Assembly: GCF_015353075.1 (NCBI RefSeq)
Contig: NZ_CP064187.1
Coordinates: 3,906,001 to 3,970,000 of the forward strand
Origin: Rhizobium sp. 007
GTDB taxonomy: Bacteria; Pseudomonadota; Alphaproteobacteria; Rhizobiales; Rhizobiaceae
Direction of reading: 5' to 3'
DNA length: 64,000 bases
The position numbers were made by a program, and so were the translations under genes. The notes under the pieces were generated by a model, which saw nothing but the letters and a program-made list of their open reading frames with translations, did not search any database and was not told where the DNA came from. Each line of letters opens with the position of its first letter. Position 1 is the first letter of the stretch. Positions 20,495-28,669 of this stretch are shown one piece after another.

Positions 20495-21847
20495 ATGATA
20501 CCCAGAGGCCAGACCGCAGTGAGTGAAGCAGCGCAGGAGATCGACAAACTCATGGGATTGCATCCCAAGGGTTTCGATCTTTCGCTCGATCGCATCACCC
20601 GCCTTCTCGAAGTTCTCGGCAATCCGCAGAACCGGCTGCCGCGGGTCATTCATGTTGCCGGAACAAATGGCAAGGGTTCGGTTACAGCCTTTTGCCGCGC
20701 ATTGCTGGAAGCCGGTGGCTACGGCGTCCATGTCCATACCTCGCCACATCTGGTCAACTGGCATGAGCGCTATCGGATCGGTCTTAAGGGCGGCCGGGGT
20801 CAGTTTGTCGACGATGCGGTTTTTGCAGAAGCGCTTCGACGCGTTGCTGAAGCGAATGCCGGCCAGAAAATCACGGTCTTTGAAATCCTGACGGCGGTGA
20901 CTTTCCTTCTCTTTTCCGAGCACCCGGCCGATGCGGCAATCATTGAGGTCGGTCTCGGCGGACGGTTTGATGCGACAAACGTCATCTCCGATCCGGCCGT
21001 TTCGGTCATCATGCCGATCTCGCTCGATCATCAGCCCTATCTCGGCGACCGCGTCGAACTGATCGCGGCTGAAAAAGCCGGCATCATGAAGCCCGGCTAT
21101 GCCGTGGTGATCGGCCATCAGGAATATGACGCAGTCCTGGATGTCCTGATGTCGACTGCCGAGCGCTTGCATTGCCCGACCGCTGTCTTCGGCCAGGATT
21201 ACATGGCGCATGAGGAGTATGGCCGCCTCGTCTATCAGGACGAATTCGGTCTCGCCGATCTGCCGTTGCCGCGCCTTCCCGGCCGCCATCAATATGCCAA
21301 CGCTGCGGCAGCGATCCGCGCCGTCAAGGCAGCAGGTTTCGTTGTCACCGAAGCGATGATGGAAAAGGCTATGAATTCCGTCGAATGGCCCGGTCGCCTT
21401 CAGCGGCTGACCGAGGGCCGCCTTATCGCACACGCCCCGGCCGGTGCCGAAATCTGGGTCGATGGGGGCCATAATCCCGGTGCTGGCGAAGTTATCGCCG
21501 AGGCCATGGCGAATTTCGAGGAAAAGCATCCGCGGCCACTCTACCTCATAACCGGCATGATCAATACCAAGGACCCGGTCGGCTATTTCAGGGCCTTTGT
21601 CGGGCTTGCGGAAAAGGTCTTCTGCGTACCGATCCGTGGCAGCGAGGCGATGATCGATCCGGTGATCCTGTCAAATTCTGCCTATGATGCAGGCCTAGTC
21701 GCAGAGCCGAGGGCCACAGTCGGTGAAGCGTTGGAGGCGATCCAGGAGATCCTTGATCCGCAAGCTCCGGCGCCCAGGATCCTGATCGGCGGGTCACTCT
21801 ATCTCGTCGGCGATGTTCTTGCTGACAACGAAACACCCCCGAAATGA
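20495..21847 (+). CDS. folC: Folylpolyglutamate synthase / dihydrofolate synthase
   Basis: A 450-residue Mur-ligase-family enzyme that adds glutamate to dihydropteroate and folates. The ATP P-loop is VAGTNGKGSVTAF; also present are VGLGGRFDATNV, KAGIMKPGYAVV and WVDGGHNPGA. An alternative start is GTG 20519 (MSEAAQEIDKL). This copy is complete; its last ~690 bp are repeated in decayed form at 24272-24687, across the efflux/TetR cassette. It ends the trp-accD-folC operon. Confidence 0.95.
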   Translation: MIPRGQTAVSEAAQEIDKLMGLHPKGFDLSLDRITRLLEVLGNPQNRLPRVIHVAGTNGKGSVTAFCRALLEAGGYGVHVHTSPHLVNWHERYRIGLKGGRGQFVDDAVFAEALRRVAEANAGQKITVFEILTAVTFLLFSEHPADAAIIEVGLGGRFDATNVISDPAVSVIMPISLDHQPYLGDRVELIAAEKAGIMKPGYAVVIGHQEYDAVLDVLMSTAERLHCPTAVFGQDYMAHEEYGRLVYQDEFGLADLPLPRLPGRHQYANAAAAIRAVKAAGFVVTEAMMEKAMNSVEWPGRLQRLTEGRLIAHAPAGAEIWVDGGHNPGAGEVIAEAMANFEEKHPRPLYLITGMINTKDPVGYFRAFVGLAEKVFCVPIRGSEAMIDPVILSNSAYDAGLVAEPRATVGEALEAIQEILDPQAPAPRILIGGSLYLVGDVLADNETPPK

Positions 21848-21860
21848 AAGAAGCCCGGTC
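21171..21860 (+). repeat. Left copy of the folC 3'-end duplication
   Basis: The 3' part of functional folC and 13 bp beyond its stop codon, ending at GCCCGGTC. It is matched by 24272-24687, with internal deletions there. Homology breaks exactly inside what would be the first arm of the folC/trxA terminator hairpin, which survives only in the right copy. Confidence 0.9.
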
Positions 21861-21889
21861 GAAGCCCAGCCTCTAACCGAAATGTGGAA

Positions 21890-21927
21890 GCATTCTGCAG
21901 ACTCAATTGTCGCAGAATGCCTATTTT
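21890..21927 (+). terminator. Possible replacement terminator after folC
   Basis: Perfect 9-bp inverted repeat GCATTCTGC/GCAGAATGC (21890-21898 and 21912-21920) with a 13-nt loop, then CTATTTTT. It lies just inside the inserted segment and could stop folC transcription now that the original hairpin is displaced to 24.7 kb. Confidence 0.55.
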
Positions 21928-21998
21928 TGGGACGTCGTAAACTAAGTCGCAAAACTGTCGCTTCGATCGGGGATTTTCGCGGCACCGCTTTCGGATCG

Positions 21999-23465
21999 CT
22001 ATTCCGGCAGCGTTCTTGGCAGCCAGAGCCACGCAATGATTCCGACGACAAGCATGAGCAACCCTCCGACTCCGACTGCGACATGCAACCCGATAAGGAA
22101 GGCTTCTTTGGCCTGTGCGACGGTCTCAGGGGGAAGGCCCGGCCGATCCAGGGTCTCGTTGAGCGTGCCCGCTACGCCGGGACCAAGCAGGCGGAAGCTC
22201 AGGGCGGCCAGCGATCCGAGCAGAGTGATGCCGAGCGCATTTCCCAGCTCGTTGCTGGTTTCCGCGATGGATCCGGCCGCGCCGGCTCGTTCGGGCGAAA
22301 CCGCCGAGACAGCGACCTCGGCCACGAGGCTGAACGACAGTCCGTAGCCGATGCCGGCGATGAGCGTTGATGCGATGAAGGCCGCGCCACCAACGTCGGT
22401 GCTCGTAAGCAGCAGCAAAAAGACGCCCGCACCTATCAGTAGATGCGTCGCCACAAGAGCAGTCTTGCGGCCGATCCACTCCACGATGCGCGCGGTGCCC
22501 ATGCACGTCGCGGTCAGCACGATGGCCCCCGGCAGGGTCAGCAGCGCCGTGGTAAAAACATCGAAGCCAAGCACCGATTGCAGATAGATCCCGGACAGGT
22601 AGCCGGCGACAGACCAGACGACGAGGGATAAAAGCCCGGTCAGGATTGCGATGGAGAAAATGCGATCTCGAAATAGGCTGAGATCGAGCAGCGGATAGTC
22701 GATGCGGGTCTGTCGGCGCAGGAACAGCGCGAGGGCAAGAATGCCGATGATCCCGCCGCCGGACTGCGCCGCCGTAAAGCCCTCCGCTGCGGCGATCTTG
22801 AGAGACCAGGTGAACAGCAGGATGCCGACGAACGACAGCAGGAGACTCGGCAGGTCGATCCGACCATAGGTCGTCGAGCGGACCTCGCGAAGCAGGATCG
22901 GCGCTACGATCAGGAAGGCGAGCACGACGGGGACATTGATGAGGAACACGACGCCCCACTCGAACTGCCTGAGCAACATGCCGCCGATCAGGGGGCCAAT
23001 GGCGAAGCCGGCTGCGAATGTCGCGGCGAAGATGCCGATGGCCCGCGCGCGCAGCCGCGGATCGGGAAACAGGGCGCTGACGATTGCCAGCCCGGACGGC
23101 AGCAATGTCGCACCGCCCAGCCCCATGAGCGCCCGTGCGGCTATCAGCATCAATGGAGATTGCGAATAGGCCGCGCCGAGCGATCCCGCACCGAATACCA
23201 CCGCGCCCACCATAATCAGCTTGAGCCGCCCATAGCGGTCACCGATATTGCCGAAGACGATGAGCAACGAGCCGACCACGAAGCCGTAGATGTCGAGAAT
23301 CCAGAGCGCCTGGTCGGCTGTCGGCGTCAGGGCGGACGTGACGTGCGGCATGGTGAGGTAGAGAATCGAGCCGTCCATTGCGACGAGCAGGACCAGCGGC
23401 AGCACGGCCATGAGGCCGAGCCATGCCTTTCGGTTCACCGAGCTTGGAAGTGCCATATCGGTCAT
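21999..23465 (-). CDS. MFS transporter, DHA2 (QacA/EmrB-like) drug efflux family
   Basis: A 488-residue membrane protein with about 14 predicted hydrophobic segments. Motif A of the major facilitator superfamily is GNIGDRYGRLKLI between TM2 and TM3, and the antiporter motif C region is GIFAATFAAGFAIGPLIGG. It resembles QacA/SmvA-type proton antiporters exporting cationic biocides or drugs. ATG 23465 (MTDMALPSSVNRKAW) is preferred to upstream in-frame starts that would run through the promoter. It is divergent from a TetR gene, the usual arrangement of a repressor-controlled pump, and sits inside the inserted cassette. Confidence 0.92.
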   Translation of the reverse strand: MTDMALPSSVNRKAWLGLMAVLPLVLLVAMDGSILYLTMPHVTSALTPTADQALWILDIYGFVVGSLLIVFGNIGDRYGRLKLIMVGAVVFGAGSLGAAYSQSPLMLIAARALMGLGGATLLPSGLAIVSALFPDPRLRARAIGIFAATFAAGFAIGPLIGGMLLRQFEWGVVFLINVPVVLAFLIVAPILLREVRSTTYGRIDLPSLLLSFVGILLFTWSLKIAAAEGFTAAQSGGGIIGILALALFLRRQTRIDYPLLDLSLFRDRIFSIAILTGLLSLVVWSVAGYLSGIYLQSVLGFDVFTTALLTLPGAIVLTATCMGTARIVEWIGRKTALVATHLLIGAGVFLLLLTSTDVGGAAFIASTLIAGIGYGLSFSLVAEVAVSAVSPERAGAAGSIAETSNELGNALGITLLGSLAALSFRLLGPGVAGTLNETLDRPGLPPETVAQAKEAFLIGLHVAVGVGGLLMLVVGIIAWLWLPRTLPE

Positions 23466-23556
23466 CGGGCAAGTCCTTTTGCGAACGGCGCGCGCAGGCG
23501 TCCCGCTTCGGCCGCTGACGGAAGACCAGCGGATGGTTGCGTTGGAAGGGTTGTAT

Positions 23557-23591
23557 CTATATACTTTAAGTAAGTTACATTTGGTATATAG
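23557..23591. promoter_or_regulatory. Candidate TetR operator in the efflux/tetR intergenic region
   Basis: Perfect 8-bp inverted repeat CTATATAC/GTATATAG (23557-23564 and 23584-23591) with a 19-bp spacer, in the most AT-rich part of the 128-bp divergent promoter region. The right arm ends 2 nt before the TetR start codon. Position and symmetry suggest autoregulation and pump repression; binding is inferred. Confidence 0.55.
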
Positions 23592-23593
23592 AG

Positions 23594-24211
23594 ATGTCAA
23601 GCACACCCGATGACACGCAGATTGCCCCGAAGCGAGTCCGTTTGAGCCGTGAACAGCGGCTACGCCAGCTTCTCGACGTGGCGTGGCGGCTCGCGCGCGA
23701 AGAAGGCGCCGATGCGCTGACGCTGCCGCGCATGGCGGACGAGGCCGGTGTTACAAAGCCGGTAATCTACAACCATTTCGGTACCCGCAACGGCCTGTTG
23801 ACGGCTCTCTATCAGGACTTCGACGCGCGCCAAACGGAGGTGATCGACGCCGCGCTTGAAGCCTGCGCCCCGATCTTGGAAAGAACCGCAAGGGTGATCG
23901 CTTCGTCCTACGTCGAATGCGTGCTGGCCCAGGGCCGTGAGATTCCAGGCGTGTTGGCCGGGCTTGCCGGCTCCCCCGAACTGGAGGCCGTCAGACGCGA
24001 CTATCAACTGGCGTTCATCGAGAAATGCCGAAAGGCGTTGGCTTCGTTCACGGGCCCAAAGGGCATCATGCAGTCCAGCTTCTGGGCGGTGCTCGGGGCG
24101 GCCGATTCGTTATCTCATGCCGCTGCGACGGGAGAGATCACCATCGAACAGGCTCAAGGCGAACTCTATGAGATCATCGTTGCAATGGTGAGCAGGAGCT
24201 TTCACACTTAA
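23594..24211 (+). CDS. TetR/AcrR family transcriptional regulator
   Basis: A 205-residue repressor-type protein. The N-terminal HTH (about residues 20-66) includes LLDVAWRLAREEGADALTLP, and MADEAGVTKPVIYNHFGTRN is the recognition region; the C-terminal ligand domain is alpha-helical. The ATG directly abuts the inverted repeat and no Shine-Dalgarno sequence is evident. It presumably controls the adjacent divergent efflux pump. Confidence 0.9.
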   Translation: MSSTPDDTQIAPKRVRLSREQRLRQLLDVAWRLAREEGADALTLPRMADEAGVTKPVIYNHFGTRNGLLTALYQDFDARQTEVIDAALEACAPILERTARVIASSYVECVLAQGREIPGVLAGLAGSPELEAVRRDYQLAFIEKCRKALASFTGPKGIMQSSFWAVLGAADSLSHAAATGEITIEQAQGELYEIIVAMVSRSFHT

Positions 24212-24271
24212 CGGGCGGCAGGCAATCGCAGGACTCCGGCAGTTTCGCGACGAAGCTATTCGGCTCATGCA

Positions 24272-24671
24272 ATTGCCCGACCGCTGTCTTCGGCCAGGAT
24301 TACATGGCATGAGAAATATGGCCGCGTCGTCCATCAGGGCGAATTCGGTCTCGCCGATCTGCCGTTGCCGCGCCTTCCCGGCCGCCATCAATATGCCAAC
24401 GCCGCCGCAGCGATCCGCGCCGTCAAGGCAGCAGGTTTCGTCGTCACCGAAGCGATGATGGAAAAGGCTATGAATTCCGTCGAATGGCCCGGCCGCCTTA
24501 TCGCACACGCCCCGGCCGGTGCCGAAATCTGGGTCGATGGGGGCCAGTGGTGAAGCGTTGGACACGATCGAGGAGATCCTTGATCCGCAGGCTCTGGCGC
24601 CCAGAATCCTGATCGGCGGGTCGCTCTATCTCGTCGGCGATTTCTTGCTGGCAACGAAATACCCCCCGAAA
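24272..24671 (+). pseudogene. Decayed 5'-truncated second copy of folC
   Basis: The sequence aligns with folC from 21171 to the stop but lacks the first 225 codons. Damage includes a 2-nt loss at TACATGGCATGAG (frameshift), a 24-nt deletion between GCCTT repeats (corresponding to 21396-21424), and about 248 nt lost between two GGGCCA repeats (corresponding to 21466 and 21711). Scattered substitutions are present throughout. No start or intact reading frame remains, so no product is expected. It ends at the original folC/trxA terminator. Confidence 0.9.
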
Positions 24672-24673
24672 TG

Positions 24674-24701
24674 AAAAAAGCCCGGTCAGAGCCGGGCTTT
24701 T
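24674..24701. terminator. Terminator between folC remnant and trxA
   Basis: Ten-bp stem AAAAGCCCGG/CCGGGCTTTT with a 6-nt loop, giving T-runs on both strands. It terminates trxA on the minus strand and was presumably also the original folC terminator. Confidence 0.9.
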
Positions 24702-24721
24702 CATATCATTGTGCAATGAAA

Positions 24722-25042
24722 TTAAGCGGCGTTCGAAATCCAGCTCGAAAGAGCAGTCTTCGGAGCAGCGCCAACCTTGATATCGGCAACTTCACCAGCC
24801 TTGAAAATGGCAAGCGTGGGAATCGAGCGGACGCCAAACTGGGCTGCCAGTTCCGGGTTTTCATCGATATTAAGCTTCGCGACCTTAACCTTGCCTGCGA
24901 GTTCGGTTGCAATTTCCTCAAGGCTCGGAGCGATCATCTTGCACGGACCGCACCACTCGGCCCAAAAATCAACGACGACGGGTTCTGCAGATTCCAGAAC
25001 TTCCGACTGGAAGTTGTTGATATCGACTTTCACGGTAGCCAT
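24722..25042 (-). CDS. trxA: Thioredoxin 1
   Basis: A 106-residue thioredoxin with the active site [11 protein letters not shown] (Cys pair near residues 31 and 34) and the cis-proline region [12 protein letters not shown]. It reduces cytoplasmic disulfides. Length and fold match E. coli TrxA. It lies downstream of addA in the leftward direction after a 75-nt gap and probably has its own promoter. Confidence 0.97.
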   Translation of the reverse strand: MATVKVDINNFQSEVLESAEPVVVDFWAEWCGPCKMIAPSLEEIATELAGKVKVAKLNIDENPELAAQFGVRSIPTLAIFKAGEVADIKVGAAPKTALSSWISNAA

Positions 25043-25117
25043 AGGCTGCTCCTTTAGCGGAATTTACTGTTGATCCACATGTGATGGTGCGGTGCCGAAC
25101 TTTCAATGTCCGGTATT

Positions 25118-28100
25118 TCACTTTGTTTTGAGTCCTGCAAGCGCCATTTCGAGCTCGCGCTCGGTCAAGGTATAAACAGTGGCGTTCTCGGTATAGACCA
25201 GCACGCAATCGATGTGCTTGCCGGGATAGAGCGGCGTCAGGATTTCGCGGTAGATCGCAAGCTGCGCCTGATGCGCAAAGGGAATGTCCTTTTGGGTCGC
25301 GGGCGGCACGCGATTGGTTTTATAGTCGAGAACGACGACGCGATCGTCGAATACGGCCAAGCGATCGACACGGCCGGAAATGGCATAGTGGCCCCCCTTC
25401 AAGGTGAGCGTCCCCATGATCGAGACTTCCGGCTGCGTGTGCACTGCAAAAATCGCCTGAAGGCTGTCCTCCGCCAATAGTTTCAGCACCGAATCGATCA
25501 GTCGCTGCCGTTCGGTTTCCGGCCAGAAACGTGCAGCACGGCTTGCGTAACGGGCCGCCGCGTCCGCTCTCTCGGCTGGAGTGATGTCCGGTAAAGTCTG
25601 CAGCATGCGATGGATCAGACGCCCCTTTTCCAACGACCGGTCGGAGCGTGTTTTTTCCGCAAAGAGCGGCGAATTGATCAAGAGGTCATCCGCCTCCTCA
25701 TCGATGATGGTTCCGGCGCCGGATGGGCTGAGAGGTCTCGGCAACTGCCTTTGCGGCGGGAGCGGCCCGAGAATGCTGGAGGGCAAGGCCTCGCGCTCGT
25801 TCCGATCTTCCAGCTTCTCGGAGCGCTCGAACGTGCGGCCCACTTGCGGCACGCGCCATTTCACGCCCTGCCATTCACCGTCCGGTCCTTCGAAGGTTGC
25901 CGGTGTAACATGCGGGTGACTGTCTGCCATCGCCGATGAAATCATCATGTGCCACGTATCGCTGTTTGCCCTGACACCGCGATAACCGCAAACAATCAAC
26001 CGGTCGGCGGCGCGTGTCATCGCTACGTAGAGCAGCCGCCGGTATTCCTCTTCGGCCAATTTCTGAAGTCGTGCCGCATCGGCTTGCGTCATCGAATTGG
26101 CAAGGTCGCTGACCGGAACCCAGACAGGTATTGGAGGGGTTTCTGCATTTGTTTCGAGCAGGCGCAGTTTCGGCATGTGGGTATGCGTGAAAGCTTTGGA
26201 GCCGCCGTCGACAAGAAAAACGATCGGTGCTTCCAGCCCCTTAGAAGCATGCACGGTCATGATCCGAACCTCGTTGCGGCCCTTGTCCTGCTCACGCTTC
26301 ACTTCGGGCGCTTCGAGTTCCAGCGTGGAGATGAAGGATTGCAGGCCGGGCAACCCCGAGCTTTCGTGATCAAACGTGAATGTGAGGAACTCGTCCAGAA
26401 TATCGCTGACCTCGGTGCCGAGACGCGCGAGAAATTGCCGCCGGCCGCCGTGAACGCCAAGCAGACGCGAGTAAAAGTCGTGGACGGAGAGGTTTCGCGA
26501 TTGATGAAGAAGTAGCGTGAGCTTTTCTGTCACGGTCGCATATCGCTCGTGACCGTCGAGTGCGAATTGTTGCAGGTGAGCCCACACGCTTGCATGGTCG
26601 CTACGCAGTGCAGCGAGTGCGAAGATATCGTCTTCCGATAGGTCGACCAGCGGGCTCTTGAGCACCGCCGCCAGTGAAAGATCATCCTGCGGCAACAAGA
26701 GGAAGCGGCCAAGCGCCAGCAAGTCCTGAACGGCGATATGGCTGGTCAGCCTGAGGCGGTCTGCGCCTGCGACCGGAATATTGTTGCGCCGTTTCAGTGC
26801 GCGGGTCAGGGCATTGACGAAGGCATCGCGCTTACGGACCAGCACAAGGATATCGCCCGCCCGAATAAGACGCTCCTTGCCCTTCTCGACGATCGTCTCG
26901 TGGCCGACAAGCCGCTCGATCGTATGGGCCATACGCCGGGCAAGAATAGCAGCTGGCGCGCTTTCGGGCGTCGCGTCAAAGGGCGCTGTCCAGTCTTCGT
27001 CCTTAACGGTGGCTTCAGGGGCGATCATCTCCCAGAGATCGACGGCACCTGGGTGACCGATGCGGCTAGAGCGGTGAACGACCGGTTCTTCGACGGCGCT
27101 GAGGCCTCGCGCGTTTTCGGATGATGTGAAGATATGGTCGACCGCAGCGAGAACGTCGGATGTCGAGCGAAAGGAAAGGGGCAGACGCACCGACGAAAAC
27201 ATTTGACCGCTTGCCGAGACCCGCCTCCTTGTACGTTCGCTCTCCTCGGAGAAACGTTCCGGGCGCGCGCCCTGGAAGGAATAGATCGATTGCTTCTCGT
27301 CGCCGACGGCAAACAGCGTCCGCACGAGCGGCCGCGCACTTTCGCCGGAAAAGAAATCTTCCGCCAGCGACTGGATCACGCTCCATTGGATTGGGCTCGT
27401 ATCCTGCGCTTCATCGACCAGAATGTGATCGATACCCTGGTCGAGCTTATAGTGAATCCAAGGCCCGACGCCGCTTTTCGTCAGCAGATCCGCGGTGCGC
27501 GTGATGAGATCTTCGAAATCCAGCTGACTGCGCTGCTTTTTCAGCTCGTCATAGTCCCGGTTCAGCCGGTCAGCGAGGATAATCGCTGCATGCGTGGCAT
27601 TGAACATCCGCATGATCTTGAGACGGTCGCGGCAGGCGACGATATGCGCGCGCGCTTCAGCGATCGCATCTGCAAGCTCAGGTGCATCGGAGAGCATGGC
27701 TTTGACGGTGAATTGCGAATCCGACTTAGGTTCGCCCTTCGCCGTCAGGAAAATCTTTTCCAGCAATTCGGCGCGCTTTGTCGCATTCCGCTCATTGGAA
27801 GCCTGCCGCAAGCCATAGGCGACTTCCTGCGCTTTCGCGCCACCCTTTTGGGCTGTCAATGTCAGGTAAAGATCGAACGTCAGGCCGAAGAGACCCGGTA
27901 GCGGCCAGTATCGCGAGGTGATCTGGGCCTCTGTTTCGTCGGCGGATAGTTGCAGTTGCCTGCGCAGCGTGGTCGCAATCCCGCCTCGTTGCTCAGCCGC
28001 GGAAATGAAGCGGCGAATGGCGTTACGGCTGGCGACGATCTCGCCAAGTAGTGTCTCCAGCCCGGTCTCGTCACCGAGATTGAGAATATAGGAGAAGGCA

Positions 28101-28669
28101 TCGGCAAGGTCTGGATCCTGCTCGGGTGTCGTCGCGGTCAACAGCGAGCGGCGGGCATCGGCGAGCAATGTCGCTGCGGCGCGATCGTCGAGAACCGAGA
28201 AGTGTCCGGCGACATTGGCCTCCAGTGGAAACTGATGCAGCAAGGCCTCGCAAAAGGCATGGATGGTCTGGATTTTCAACCCGCCCGGCGTTTCCAGCGC
28301 CTTGGCAAAAAGCCGTCTCGCTTCGGCAAGCTTGAGTCGATCCGGCGCTTCGCCTTCGATCTGCGTTATCCGGTTCTTGAGTTCCTCGTCCGGCAGCACC
28401 GCCCACTCGGCCAAACGTGCGAAGACACGATTCGACATTTCGGATGCGGCGGCCTTGGTATAAGTGAGGCAGAGGATGGCCGAGGGCCGCGCACCGGAAA
28501 GCAGAAGGCGGATGACGCGCTGCGTCAGCACGTGCGTCTTGCCGGAACCGGCATTGGCCGAAACCCAGGCTGACCGCGACGGGTCGGAGGCAATCGACTG
28601 CTGGATCGTCGTCCAGCTTATCCACATGCCCGGATCGTCGCCTTCCGGAAGTGCGGTCGGATCACTCAT
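25118..28669 (-). CDS. addA: Double-strand break repair helicase AddA
   Basis: A 1,183-residue UvrD-type helicase-nuclease subunit of AddAB, the alphaproteobacterial RecBCD equivalent that resects ends for recombination. Walker A is VSANAGSGKTHVL, Walker B lies in HILVDEAQDTSP, motif VI is RRLLYVAMTRAAD, and the C-terminal RecB-type nuclease motif is VVVLDYKTNR. ATG 28669 (MSDPTALPEG) overlaps the addB stop by 8 nt; upstream in-frame starts lie inside addB. Confidence 0.95.
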   Translation of the reverse strand: MSDPTALPEGDDPGMWISWTTIQQSIASDPSRSAWVSANAGSGKTHVLTQRVIRLLLSGARPSAILCLTYTKAAASEMSNRVFARLAEWAVLPDEELKNRITQIEGEAPDRLKLAEARRLFAKALETPGGLKIQTIHAFCEALLHQFPLEANVAGHFSVLDDRAAATLLADARRSLLTATTPEQDPDLADAFSYILNLGDETGLETLLGEIVASRNAIRRFISAAEQRGGIATTLRRQLQLSADETEAQITSRYWPLPGLFGLTFDLYLTLTAQKGGAKAQEVAYGLRQASNERNATKRAELLEKIFLTAKGEPKSDSQFTVKAMLSDAPELADAIAEARAHIVACRDRLKIMRMFNATHAAIILADRLNRDYDELKKQRSQLDFEDLITRTADLLTKSGVGPWIHYKLDQGIDHILVDEAQDTSPIQWSVIQSLAEDFFSGESARPLVRTLFAVGDEKQSIYSFQGARPERFSEESERTRRRVSASGQMFSSVRLPLSFRSTSDVLAAVDHIFTSSENARGLSAVEEPVVHRSSRIGHPGAVDLWEMIAPEATVKDEDWTAPFDATPESAPAAILARRMAHTIERLVGHETIVEKGKERLIRAGDILVLVRKRDAFVNALTRALKRRNNIPVAGADRLRLTSHIAVQDLLALGRFLLLPQDDLSLAAVLKSPLVDLSEDDIFALAALRSDHASVWAHLQQFALDGHERYATVTEKLTLLLHQSRNLSVHDFYSRLLGVHGGRRQFLARLGTEVSDILDEFLTFTFDHESSGLPGLQSFISTLELEAPEVKREQDKGRNEVRIMTVHASKGLEAPIVFLVDGGSKAFTHTHMPKLRLLETNAETPPIPVWVPVSDLANSMTQADAARLQKLAEEEYRRLLYVAMTRAADRLIVCGYRGVRANSDTWHMMISSAMADSHPHVTPATFEGPDGEWQGVKWRVPQVGRTFERSEKLEDRNEREALPSSILGPLPPQRQLPRPLSPSGAGTIIDEEADDLLINSPLFAEKTRSDRSLEKGRLIHRMLQTLPDITPAERADAAARYASRAARFWPETERQRLIDSVLKLLAEDSLQAIFAVHTQPEVSIMGTLTLKGGHYAISGRVDRLAVFDDRVVVLDYKTNRVPPATQKDIPFAHQAQLAIYREILTPLYPGKHIDCVLVYTENATVYTLTERELEMALAGLKTK

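Noticed and set aside
21861..24271. Transposon or integron carrying the efflux pump
   Set aside because: No transposase, integrase, terminal inverted repeats or attachment site was seen; the folC duplication explains the boundaries better.
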